Assembly (NCBI GenBank): GCA_007126835.1
Contig: SLAO01000022.1
Location: 1-21,503, forward strand
Direction: 5' to 3'
DNA from: Nitriliruptorales bacterium
GTDB lineage: Bacteria; Actinomycetota; Nitriliruptoria; Euzebyales; Egibacteraceae
DNA: 21,503 nucleotides
Shown piece after piece: positions 1-7,820 of the stretch (its first letter is position 1; each line of letters opens with the position of its first letter). A model generated the notes under the pieces. It worked only from the letters and a program-made list of their open reading frames with translations. It made no database searches and was not told where the DNA came from. The position numbers were made by a program, and so were the translations under genes.

Positions 1-17
1 CAAGCAGGGAGCCGCAC

Positions 18-1547
18 ATGCTCGACTTCATCTTCGACGCACCACTGCCGACCGGGATCATCGGCGCTGTCATCCTGCTGGTCCTCGTCGGCTACCTGAT
101 CGTCCGCCGGATCCAGGTGGCCGGGCCGAACGAGGCCTACATCATCACCGGCCGCAAGGGCCAAGGCGGGGTCAAGAACCCCGAGACCGGCGAGATCTCC
201 ACCGACCTGTCCGGTCAGAAGGTCGTGATGGGCGCCAGCGTCTTCGTGCTGCCGTTCATCCAGAAGCTCCACGTCCTCGACCTGTCCAGCCGACGGATCT
301 CGGTCGGGGTCCGGGGGGCGGTCAGCCAGCAGGGCGTCAAGACCGACCTCGAAGGAGTTGCGATCGTCAAGGTCGGCGGCAACGAGGACTCGATCCGAGC
401 GTCCGCGCAGCGCTTCCTGACCCAGCAGGACGACATCGTCCCGTTCACCCAGGAGGTCCTGTCCGGGTCGCTGCGTGCGATCGTCGGGCGACTGACCGTC
501 GAGGAGATCATCCGCGACCGGGCCGCGTTCGCGTCCGAGGTCGCTGAGGAGGCCGAGACCAGCCTCACCAACCAGGGCCTGACGCTGGACACCTTCCAAC
601 TCCAGGACATCCAGACGGAGGGCAACTACCTCGCCGACCTCGGACGTCCGGAGTCGGCTCGCGTGGAGCAGGAAGCCGAGATCGCCGAGGCCAAGGCCCG
701 GCAGGCGTCCGAGCAGGAGCGACTGCGTGCCGAGGAGGAGATCGCCAACTCCGAGCGCCAGCTCGAGCTTCGAAAGGCCGAGATCAAAGCCGAGACCGAC
801 GAGGCCAACGCCCAGGCCGCGGCCGCCGGGCCGCTGCGCGAAGCGTCACGCAACCAGGAAGTCGTCTCCGAGCAGGAGCGGGTCGCCGAGCGCGAGGCGA
901 GCCTGCGCGACCGGCAACTCGACGCCGAGGTGCGCAAGCCCGCCGACGCCGAGCGCTACAAGGTCGAGCAGGAGGCCGAGGGGCAGAAGAACTCGGCGAT
1001 CTTCGAGGCCGAGGCCGAGCGGGACCGCCGCGCGAAGATGGCCGAGGCCGTGGAGCTCGAGGGCAACGCCGAGGCCGAGGCGATCCGCGCCAAGGGCCGG
1101 GCGGAGGCCGAAGCCCGCGAGAAGAACGCCGAGGCGTTCCGCCTCTACGGCGACGCCGCGGTGGTCGACATGCTCACCAGCGTCCTGCCCGAGGTAGTCC
1201 GCGCCGCGTCCGAGCCGATGAGCGAGATCGAGAAGATGACCGTCATCTCGACCGACGGGGCCTCGAGCCTCGCGAAGAACGTGGCGAGCAACCTCGAGCA
1301 GGGCCTGCAGATCGGCTCGGATCTGACCGGCGTGGACCTGCGCGGCCTGTTCGCCCGGCTCGGCGAACGACCCAGCCGCGGCGAGGGCGACAGCGGCGTC
1401 GTCGAGCAGCTCGCCGGGGCCGCCGACCGCGCCGCGGGCGCCGCCGGGTCGTCGGGCGGGTCCGAGGGACAAGCCAGGGCCACTGACGAGTCCGGACGCC
1501 CCGCTCGGTCGTCGGGCGAGTCCGAGGGACAAGCCGGCGCCGAGTGA
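18..1547 (+). CDS. Flotillin-family (SPFH/PHB domain) membrane protein
   Basis: Flotillin-like membrane scaffold of 509 residues. A hydrophobic helix at about residues 12-30 anchors it. The PHB/SPFH domain follows (about 35-205, including VLPFIQKLHVLDLS and LTVEEIIRDRAAFASEV). A long Glu/Ala-rich coiled coil covers about 212-380, with repeated EAE/AEA steps. The conserved flotillin tail region (LYGDAAVVDMLTSVLPEVV) comes next, and a low-complexity Gly/Ser/Glu tail ends the protein. The start is supported by AGGGAG at 6-11, six bases before the ATG. Flotillins organise membrane microdomains in bacteria and are often paired with an NfeD protein. No NfeD gene follows here, but the upstream side lies outside the window. 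The gene is convergent with fadB, with a hairpin between them. The family call is firm; the cellular role is inferred from the family. Confidence 0.93.
   Translation: MLDFIFDAPLPTGIIGAVILLVLVGYLIVRRIQVAGPNEAYIITGRKGQGGVKNPETGEISTDLSGQKVVMGASVFVLPFIQKLHVLDLSSRRISVGVRGAVSQQGVKTDLEGVAIVKVGGNEDSIRASAQRFLTQQDDIVPFTQEVLSGSLRAIVGRLTVEEIIRDRAAFASEVAEEAETSLTNQGLTLDTFQLQDIQTEGNYLADLGRPESARVEQEAEIAEAKARQASEQERLRAEEEIANSERQLELRKAEIKAETDEANAQAAAAGPLREASRNQEVVSEQERVAEREASLRDRQLDAEVRKPADAERYKVEQEAEGQKNSAIFEAEAERDRRAKMAEAVELEGNAEAEAIRAKGRAEAEAREKNAEAFRLYGDAAVVDMLTSVLPEVVRAASEPMSEIEKMTVISTDGASSLAKNVASNLEQGLQIGSDLTGVDLRGLFARLGERPSRGEGDSGVVEQLAGAADRAAGAAGSSGGSEGQARATDESGRPARSSGESEGQAGAE
1446..1535 (+). repeat. 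Imperfect 30-bp duplication, 60-bp spacing, in the flotillin tail
   Basis: Bases 1446-1475 recur at 1506-1535 with only a few differences. Both copies encode SSG(G/E)SEGQA. The duplication is in frame and lengthens the disordered C-terminal tail. Confidence 0.8.
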
Positions 1548-1580
1548 GGCGCGGTGGCGTCCCGCGGGCCCCGGTTCAGC

Positions 1581-1606
1581 GGCAGACCGGCTGTGACCGG
1601 CCTGCC
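1581..1606. terminator. Terminator-like hairpin between convergent genes
   Basis: GGCAGACCGG at 1581-1590 pairs with CCGGCCTGCC at 1597-1606 (ten base pairs, one G-U) across a six-base loop. It lies between the stop codons of the convergent flotillin and fadB genes. There is no T tract, so it could act as a GC-rich bidirectional terminator or a simple mRNA 3' stem. The structure is seen; the function is inferred. Confidence 0.5.
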
Positions 1607-1634
1607 TCCCGGCCCATCGGAGCTCGCTCGCGGG

Positions 1635-3701
1635 TCAGCCGTCCAAGCCTCGGTCGGAGGCGCCCACGAGCCGCTCGCCGAACAGCCGCTCGCTGACGCC
1701 AGTCTGGTCGAGGTACATGCAGATCCCGCCGTTGAAGAACGGCCAGCCGCCACCGAGCAGCATGCACGTGTCGATGTCGCGAGCGTCGGCGACGACGCCC
1801 TCGTCGAGGATGCGTTTGACCTCGTCGGCGACGGCCTCGACGGAGCGGCGGCTGACCTCCTCGGGCTCCCAGGGCTGTGCGCCCTCGCGGATCTGCCACG
1901 CCTCGACGATCTCAGGGTAGGGCACCCGCCCCTGGGACCAGTCGTACACGGCCGGGACGTCGAGCTCGGCGAGGCGCTCGATGTTGGCGTCGACGGCGAA
2001 CCGGTCTGGGAACGCGTCGGCCATGACCCGCGCCACGTGGGCGGCCACACCGAACCCGATGAGCCCCAGCAGCTCGTAGGGCCCCATCGGCAACCCGCGG
2101 GACTTCTCCGCGTCATCAATGACCGTGAAGGGGGTGCCGTCGCTGGCGGCCTTACCGCACTCGTCCATCCAGCGGAACAGAATACGGTTGAACACGAAGC
2201 CGGTGGAGTCGCCGCAGAGCACCGCGGACTTGCGTAGCTGCTTTCCGACTTCGAACGCCGTCGCGGTGGTCACGTCGTTGGTCTGCTCGGCGCGGATGAT
2301 CTCGAGCAGCGGCATCACGGCGACCGGGTTGAAGAAGTGCATGCCCACGACCCGTTCGGGGTGGGCTAGGCCGGCGGCCATGTCCGACACCGACAGCGAC
2401 GAGGTGTTGGTCGCCAAGATCGCGCCCTCGTCGACGACCTGCTCGACCTCGGCGAAGATCTTGCGCTTGAGGTCGGCAACCTCGACCACCGCTTCGAGGA
2501 CGAGGTCGGCTCCGCCGAGGGGCTCGTAGTCGAGGGTGTACTCGACCAGGGACTTCAGGAATCCCGCCTTGGGCTCTGGCAACCGACCGCGCTGCACGCG
2601 CTTGTCAAGGTGCCCTTCGATGTGCGTCCGCGCCTGCTCGAGCACGCTCGCGTCGACGTCCTTCATCACCAGCGGCACCTCGAGCCGTTCGAGCAGCAGC
2701 GCTCCGAGCTGCGAACCCATCAGCCCCGCGCCGACCACTGCGACCTTGCGCATGGGGCGGGCGGGTACGTCGGGCTTGCCGGGCTGGCGTTTCACCCGGC
2801 TCTGGGTCAGGTCGAAGCTGTACACCGACGCCTGGGCGTGACGGGCCGGCACCAGCTCGGCGAGCGCGGCGATCTCGCGCTCGCGACCCTCGGCCAGATC
2901 CCCGCCGCGCGCGGCGAACTCGACCAGGTCGATCGCGCGGTAGGGCGCGGGGGTCGCGCCGTGTGTGCGCTGATCCGCGGTCTGGCGTGCGTTCGCGAGC
3001 GCTTCGTCGAGACCGTCGGCCGACGGCGTCGGTCGGTCGATGACCTCCTCACCGGTGACGAGGCGCTCGAGCAGCTCGATCGACGCGTCGTTGAAGTCAA
3101 CAGCCGGGATCAGCCGGTCTGCGAGCCCGCGGTCGACGACCTCGGGCGCCTTCATGGTGCGGTTGTTTTCCAGGGGCTTGCCGACGATGACGGCGAGAGC
3201 CTGCTCGTGGCCGACGAGCCGAGGCACCAGCTGGGTGCCGCCCCACGCCGGCAGGATCGACAAGAAGACCTCCGGGAACGCCACGGGGGCCGCGATGGAC
3301 GAGATCGTCCGGTAATCGCAGTGCAGCGCGATCTCCAACCCGCCGCCCATGGCCACGCCGTTGATCGCCGCCAGGGTGGGCACAGGCAGCGCGGCGATCC
3401 GCGCGAACGCCTCGTGGCCCGCGCGCGCTGCCTGCTCGCCCGACCTCGCGTCGAGGCCCACGAACTCGTGCAGGTCCGCCCCCGCCGCGAAGCTGAACGG
3501 CTTGCCGGTCAGCATGACGCCCTTGAGGTCGGGTTGAGCCTCCAGCTCGTCGAGGGCCGCCGACAGCGATTCGAGCGCGGCCTGGCTGAAGACGCTCGGC
3601 TTCCGGTGGCCGGCGCCGTTGTCCATGGTGACGACCGCGAGTTGTCCCGCCCGCGACCGCTGGTGGTAGGTGACCTTGAACTGGGTGACCGCGTCAGTCA
3701 T
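1635..3701 (-). CDS. fadB: Multifunctional beta-oxidation protein: enoyl-CoA hydratase / 3-hydroxyacyl-CoA dehydrogenase
   Basis: Bifunctional alpha-subunit type enzyme (688 aa) that hydrates trans-2-enoyl-CoA and oxidises 3-hydroxyacyl-CoA with NAD. The N-terminal crotonase domain (about 5-210) shows the oxyanion-hole segment FAAGADL (71-77) and both catalytic glutamates, E123 in GGGLE and E144 in FPE. The dehydrogenase domain starts near 317 with the nucleotide-binding GAGLMG (324-329). It contains NTSSLS (432-437) and the catalytic His455 in MHFFNP, followed by a helical C-terminal domain with STGFVFNRIL (499-508). AGGAGG (3709-3714) seven bases upstream fixes the start. It lies 43 bp downstream of fadA in the same operon, so the two likely form the trifunctional complex. 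All key residues are present, so it should be active. Chain-length specificity cannot be read from the sequence. Confidence 0.95.
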   Translation of the reverse strand: MTDAVTQFKVTYHQRSRAGQLAVVTMDNGAGHRKPSVFSQAALESLSAALDELEAQPDLKGVMLTGKPFSFAAGADLHEFVGLDARSGEQAARAGHEAFARIAALPVPTLAAINGVAMGGGLEIALHCDYRTISSIAAPVAFPEVFLSILPAWGGTQLVPRLVGHEQALAVIVGKPLENNRTMKAPEVVDRGLADRLIPAVDFNDASIELLERLVTGEEVIDRPTPSADGLDEALANARQTADQRTHGATPAPYRAIDLVEFAARGGDLAEGREREIAALAELVPARHAQASVYSFDLTQSRVKRQPGKPDVPARPMRKVAVVGAGLMGSQLGALLLERLEVPLVMKDVDASVLEQARTHIEGHLDKRVQRGRLPEPKAGFLKSLVEYTLDYEPLGGADLVLEAVVEVADLKRKIFAEVEQVVDEGAILATNTSSLSVSDMAAGLAHPERVVGMHFFNPVAVMPLLEIIRAEQTNDVTTATAFEVGKQLRKSAVLCGDSTGFVFNRILFRWMDECGKAASDGTPFTVIDDAEKSRGLPMGPYELLGLIGFGVAAHVARVMADAFPDRFAVDANIERLAELDVPAVYDWSQGRVPYPEIVEAWQIREGAQPWEPEEVSRRSVEAVADEVKRILDEGVVADARDIDTCMLLGGGWPFFNGGICMYLDQTGVSERLFGERLVGASDRGLDG

Positions 3702-3744
3702 GCCTGCGCCTCCTGTCGTGTGCGAGCGGCTGGGGCGGCGACCG

Positions 3745-4920
3745 CTACAGCTTCTCCCAGAGGACCGCGGCGCCCATCCCCAACCCGACGCACAAGGTGG
3801 TCATGCCATAGCGCGCGTCGGGCCGGGCGTGCAAGGCGTGGGCGAGCTGCTGGGTCAGGCGAGCGCCGCTCATCGCCAGGGGGTGGCCGAGGGCGATCGC
3901 CCCGCCGTAGGGGTTGACCTTGTCGGTGTCCAGCGGCAGGCCGAAGTGGTCGAGGAAGCCGACGCACTGCACCGCGAAGGCCTCGTTCATCTCGACGACG
4001 TCGATCTCGTCGAGGGTCATCGAGTTGCGGTCCAGCAACCGCTCGGTGGCGGGAATGGGCCCGCGTCCCATGGTCTCTGGCTCGACACCGACGAAGGCGT
4101 AGTCGACCAGCCGCATGCGCGCCGGCAGGCCGAGCTCGGCGGCGACGGAAGCGTCGGCCAGCAACACGGCCCCTGCGCCGTCGTTGAGCCCGGCGGCATT
4201 GCCCGCGGTCACCCGGCCTCCGGCTCTAAACGGGGTCTGCAGCTTAGCCAAGTCCTCCAGCGTGGTCCCGGGCCGGGGGTGCTCGTCGTCGGTGACGACC
4301 CGCCAACCGTCCTCGCTCCACACCGTCATCGGGACGACGTGGCCCTCGAAGACCCCCTCGGTCTGAGCCTTGGCCACGCGCTCCTGGCTGATCACCGCGT
4401 ACTCGTCACAGCGCTCGCGGGTGACGGTGGGCCACTCGTCGTGGAGGTTCTCGGCCGTGGTACCCATCACCAACGCCGACGGGTCGACGAGCGATTCGGC
4501 CACGAACCGCGGGTTTGGCTCGATGTCCTCACCCATCGGGTGATGACCCATGTGCTCAACGCCCCCGGCGATGACCACCTGTTGAGCGCCGACGCGGATC
4601 GCATTCGCCGCGTTGGTGATCGACGTCAGCGCTCCCGCGCACATGCGGTCCACGGCGTAGCCGGGAACGCTCTTGGGCAGTCCAGCCAGGACCGCCGTGG
4701 AACGGCCCATCGTCAGGCCCTGGTCGCCCACCTGGGCGGTGGCCGCCCACACGTTGTCGTCGATGCGGGCCGGGTCGAGGCCTGGCTGGCGAGCCAGCAG
4801 TGCCCGGATAGTGCGCACAGCCATGTCGTCCGCCCGGGTGTGGGCGTAGTACCCGTCGTCGCGCGCACGACCGATCGGCAAGCGCACCCCGTCCACGTAC
4901 ACGGTGTCCCGTAGCTGCAT
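3745..4920 (-). CDS. fadA: Acetyl-CoA C-acyltransferase (3-ketoacyl-CoA thiolase)
   Basis: Thiolase (391 aa) catalysing the last, thiolytic step of beta-oxidation. The nucleophile Cys94 is in VDRMCAGAL, NEAFA is at 312-316, His346 is in ALGHPLAMSGAR, and the second catalytic cysteine C377 is in LCVGLGMGAAV. All four thiolase signature regions are present and the length is typical. The frame stays open further upstream to 5001, but that extension has no thiolase character. The ATG at 4920 begins the usual thiolase N-terminus and has a perfect AGGAGG six bases upstream. It is the first gene of a fadA-fadB operon. Its promoter region is shared with the divergent c-di-GMP gene and carries two palindromes that could be operators. 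A biosynthetic acetoacetyl-CoA thiolase is less likely given the fadB partner. Confidence 0.95.
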   Translation of the reverse strand: MQLRDTVYVDGVRLPIGRARDDGYYAHTRADDMAVRTIRALLARQPGLDPARIDDNVWAATAQVGDQGLTMGRSTAVLAGLPKSVPGYAVDRMCAGALTSITNAANAIRVGAQQVVIAGGVEHMGHHPMGEDIEPNPRFVAESLVDPSALVMGTTAENLHDEWPTVTRERCDEYAVISQERVAKAQTEGVFEGHVVPMTVWSEDGWRVVTDDEHPRPGTTLEDLAKLQTPFRAGGRVTAGNAAGLNDGAGAVLLADASVAAELGLPARMRLVDYAFVGVEPETMGRGPIPATERLLDRNSMTLDEIDVVEMNEAFAVQCVGFLDHFGLPLDTDKVNPYGGAIALGHPLAMSGARLTQQLAHALHARPDARYGMTTLCVGLGMGAAVLWEKL

Positions 4921-4926
4921 GGCTTC

Positions 4927-4932
4927 CCTCCT
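4927..4932 (-). promoter_or_regulatory. Ribosome binding site deciding the fadA start
   Basis: AGGAGG on the minus strand, six bases before the ATG at 4920. It selects this start over the in-frame ATG at 5001, which lies inside a palindrome. Confidence 0.85.
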
Positions 4933-4981
4933 GGTCGCGCCCGTGGTGTCGCTGCGGACTTCCAGCGGCGACGGCTGCTCG

Positions 4982-5001
4982 ATGTTACCCGACAGTAACA
5001 T
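4982..5001. promoter_or_regulatory. Palindrome, candidate fad operator
   Basis: Perfect 7-6-7 inverted repeat ATGTTAC-CCGACA-GTAACAT, 62-81 bases upstream of the fadA start codon. TetR-type regulators of fatty-acid degradation commonly bind dyads of this size. No regulator gene is in the window, so its identity and function are inferred. On the minus strand the right arm contains TAACAT, which could double as a -10 element. Confidence 0.55.
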
Positions 5002-5065
5002 GCACGGGTTCCGAGCACCACGCAGAGCCCGGGGGACGGCGCAGCGGTGCCGTGCGGATCTGACC

Positions 5066-5085
5066 CGAACTTGTCATGAAGTTCG
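5066..5085. promoter_or_regulatory. Second palindrome in the fadA/c-di-GMP gene divergent region
   Basis: Perfect 7-6-7 inverted repeat CGAACTT-GTCATG-AAGTTCG, the same geometry as the dyad at 4982-5001 but a different sequence. It lies about 70 bases upstream of the ATG at 5153 of the PAS-GGDEF-EAL gene, and 25 bases before an alternative GTG start at 5111. It is a candidate operator for the rightward gene. Confidence 0.45.
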
Positions 5086-5152
5086 CCCACTGCCTGCCGA
5101 GGTATGGGTTGTGCTGGGACACGGTGACGCAGGACTGCTGGCGGGCGCGCCC

Positions 5153-7798
5153 ATGGCCGGTCCGCCGATGCCGCACGTGCTGAGCGCATCGCCGCTGCTA
5201 CCGGGGGGGCCAGCGACGACAGCCGGGCTGCTGACCGGCGGGGCGTTGATCGTCGGGGCGCTCGGGCTCGTCACTGCAGTGGCCGTCTGGCGCAGGTGGC
5301 GGGCCCGTTCGGACGCGCGGACGGCAACGCAGAGCGAGGGAGCCGACGACGTCCGGGCCTACCGGCTGCTTGCCGAGCAGGCCTCCGACCTGATCGCACG
5401 TCTGGACCCCACGGGGCGGTTCCGGTACGCGTCACCGTCGTGGGAGCAGCTCGGCTGGACCCCCGCGCAGTTGCGCGGGCGCTCGACCTTCGACCTGGTC
5501 GCTGAGGCCGACCAGCGCGAGCTGCGCACCGCGTTGTCCCGCGTGGCCGGCGAGGACGAGACCGGTCCGCTGCGCTACCGGCTGCGCAGCGCGCGCGGCT
5601 CGGAGATCTGGGTCGAGACGATGGTGCGCGGCATCGTCGACCCCGAGACCGGAGCCCTGTCGGAGATCCAGCTCGCCGCCCGCGACGTCAGCGCCCGCGT
5701 CGCGGCCGAGGAAGCGCTGCGCTCGAGCCAAGCGCGCTACCGCATGCTGGTGCAGGGATTGCGCGAGGTCGTGTTCGAGACCGACCTGCAGGGCCGCTGG
5801 ACGTTTCTGTCCGCACCTTGGGCGCAGCTGACCGGGTACGGCGTGCCGGAGTCCCTCGGCCGCGCAGCCACGGAGTTCCTCGATCCGGCGGACCAGGACA
5901 CCCACCGCGACACGTTCGCCGATTTCGCCCGCAGCAGCCAGGCGGTTCTGGCAGCCACGGTGCGCATCCGCCGGCGAGATGACCAGCGCCGTCTGGTCGA
6001 AGTCACCGCCCGCCGGCAGCTGGGTGCCGACGGCTTGACCGTGGGCATCGTGGGCACGCTCGATGACCGCACCGAGACCGAGCTCGCGCGCCGCGAGCGC
6101 GACCGGCTCGCGGAGATCCTCGAGGCCACCAGTGACCTGGTGGCGATGTTCGACCTGGAGGGTCACCTGCGCTGGATCAATCCCGCCGGTGCGCGTGCGC
6201 TGGGATACCGCAACGAACGCGACCTCGCCGGCCGGCCGTTCGGCAGCCTGCTACCCCTGGGTGAAGACAGCGGCTTGCTCGCCGAAGCCACCAAGGCCGC
6301 CGACCAAGGCGGCGTGTGGTCAGGGGAGCTGCTGCTGCGTCGCCGGGACGGCACCGACGTCCCCTTTAGCAAGGTGATCATCGCCCACCGCGACCGCGCC
6401 GGGCAGATCGACCGCTTCTCGGCGATCGCCCGCGACATCAGCCAGCGAAAGGAGCTCGAGGACCAGCTGTCCTACCTCGCCCTGCGCGATCCGTTGACCG
6501 GGCTGGCCAACCGCACGCTGCTGCTCGACCGGCTCGGCCAGGCCCTGGCACGCAACACCCGCAGCGGCGGCGCCACGGCGGTGCTCTTCTTCGACCTCGA
6601 CCGCTTCAAGCTGGTCAACGACAGCTTCGGCCACAGCGTCGGTGACGAGCTGCTGCAGGAGCTCGCCACCCGGATCGCCGGCGCCATCCGCCCCTCCGAC
6701 ACCGCCGCTCGATTCGGGGGGGACGAGTTCGTGGTCGTCTGCGAAGGCCTCGACCAGGCCGAGGCGGTTGAGCTCGCCGAGCGCATCGCCACCGAGATCG
6801 CGCGGCCCGTGCCCGCCGGCGGGAGACTGCTGGAGCTGTCCACCAGCATCGGGCTCGCGCTCGCCAAGGCCGGTGACGACCCGGCCAAGGTGATCGGCGA
6901 CGCCGACGCCGCGATGTACCGCGCGAAGGCGGAGGAACCCGGCACCCACCTCGTCTTCGACGAGACGATGCGCTCGGACCAGCAAGAGCGCCTCGACTTG
7001 GAGGCCGGGCTGGCGCGCGTCGCCGAGCGGGGGGAGCTCCTCGTCCACTATCAGCCCATCGTGGACATCGTGTCGGGGCGCATGCACAGCGTCGAGGCGC
7101 TGGTCCGCTGGAACCACCCGCAACGCGGCATCGTCAGCCCGAACGAGTTCGTTTCGATCGCCGAGGAGTCCGGCGCCATCCTGTCGATCGGCACCTGGGT
7201 CCTCGAGGAAGCCGCCCGGACGGTAGCCGGTTGGCGACAGACCTATCCCGAGGCTGCGGACCTGATCGTCAGCGTCAACCTGTCGGGGCGCCAGATCGCG
7301 TCGGGTGCCCTGCCCATGCAGGTCGAACGCATCCTCGCTGACACGGGGCTGCCTCCCGAGGCACTGCTGCTGGAGATCACCGAGCGGGTGGTGGTCTCCG
7401 ACCCGCGGGCCACCATCCAGACCCTTGAGACCATCCGGGCCCAGGGGGTGCGGTTCGCACTCGACGACTTCGGGACCGGCCATGCGCCGCTGACGCACCT
7501 GCGTCAGCTGCCCGTCGACGTCGTCAAGGTCGACCGGTCGTTCGTCGTGGGCCTGGGCACGAGCACCGTCGATCGCGCGATCGTCGCGTCCCTGCTTGAG
7601 CTCACCAACGGCCTGGGGCTGCAGCTGGTGGCCGAGGGCGCCGACAGCCCACGCCACGTGCGGGAGCTGCGGCGGCTGGGGTGCCGCTACGTGCAGGGCT
7701 ACCACTTCTCCGCGCCGTTGCCCGCCGCTGAGGCCGCCAACCTCGCGAGCTCGGGATGGGACCCCAGCTGGCTCGACACCGGTGTCCTGCACGCGTAA
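5153..7798 (+). CDS. Membrane PAS-PAS-PAS-GGDEF-EAL protein (diguanylate cyclase/phosphodiesterase)
   Basis: Cyclic-di-GMP turnover enzyme of 881 residues from this ATG. One membrane helix lies at about 22-45, followed by three PAS folds (about 68-182, 193-307, 317-432). The GGDEF domain (437-602) has an intact GGDEF at 522-526 and an RPSD inhibitory I-site at 513-516, exactly five residues upstream. The EAL domain (617-857) has EAL at 648-650, NLSGRQ, EITE, DDFGTG at 771-776, K792, E828 and QGY at 848-850. The usual AEGVET reads AEGADS, but the first Glu, aligned with the catalytic one, is kept. Both halves therefore look catalytically competent, and the synthesis-to-degradation balance may be set through the PAS sensors. 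A GTG at 5111 with GAGG eight bases upstream is an alternative start, adding 14 residues. The gene is divergent from fadA and convergent with ilvA. Confidence 0.93.
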   Translation: MAGPPMPHVLSASPLLPGGPATTAGLLTGGALIVGALGLVTAVAVWRRWRARSDARTATQSEGADDVRAYRLLAEQASDLIARLDPTGRFRYASPSWEQLGWTPAQLRGRSTFDLVAEADQRELRTALSRVAGEDETGPLRYRLRSARGSEIWVETMVRGIVDPETGALSEIQLAARDVSARVAAEEALRSSQARYRMLVQGLREVVFETDLQGRWTFLSAPWAQLTGYGVPESLGRAATEFLDPADQDTHRDTFADFARSSQAVLAATVRIRRRDDQRRLVEVTARRQLGADGLTVGIVGTLDDRTETELARRERDRLAEILEATSDLVAMFDLEGHLRWINPAGARALGYRNERDLAGRPFGSLLPLGEDSGLLAEATKAADQGGVWSGELLLRRRDGTDVPFSKVIIAHRDRAGQIDRFSAIARDISQRKELEDQLSYLALRDPLTGLANRTLLLDRLGQALARNTRSGGATAVLFFDLDRFKLVNDSFGHSVGDELLQELATRIAGAIRPSDTAARFGGDEFVVVCEGLDQAEAVELAERIATEIARPVPAGGRLLELSTSIGLALAKAGDDPAKVIGDADAAMYRAKAEEPGTHLVFDETMRSDQQERLDLEAGLARVAERGELLVHYQPIVDIVSGRMHSVEALVRWNHPQRGIVSPNEFVSIAEESGAILSIGTWVLEEAARTVAGWRQTYPEAADLIVSVNLSGRQIASGALPMQVERILADTGLPPEALLLEITERVVVSDPRATIQTLETIRAQGVRFALDDFGTGHAPLTHLRQLPVDVVKVDRSFVVGLGTSTVDRAIVASLLELTNGLGLQLVAEGADSPRHVRELRRLGCRYVQGYHFSAPLPAAEAANLASSGWDPSWLDTGVLHA

Positions 7799-7820
7799 GC
7801 GAACAAAGCCGGCAACGGGT

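Noticed and set aside
3670..4914. Open frame of 414 codons on the plus strand across fadA
   Set aside because: Shadow of the thiolase gene; the translation is rich in His, Gly, Val and Arg with no motifs, while the minus strand carries all thiolase signatures.
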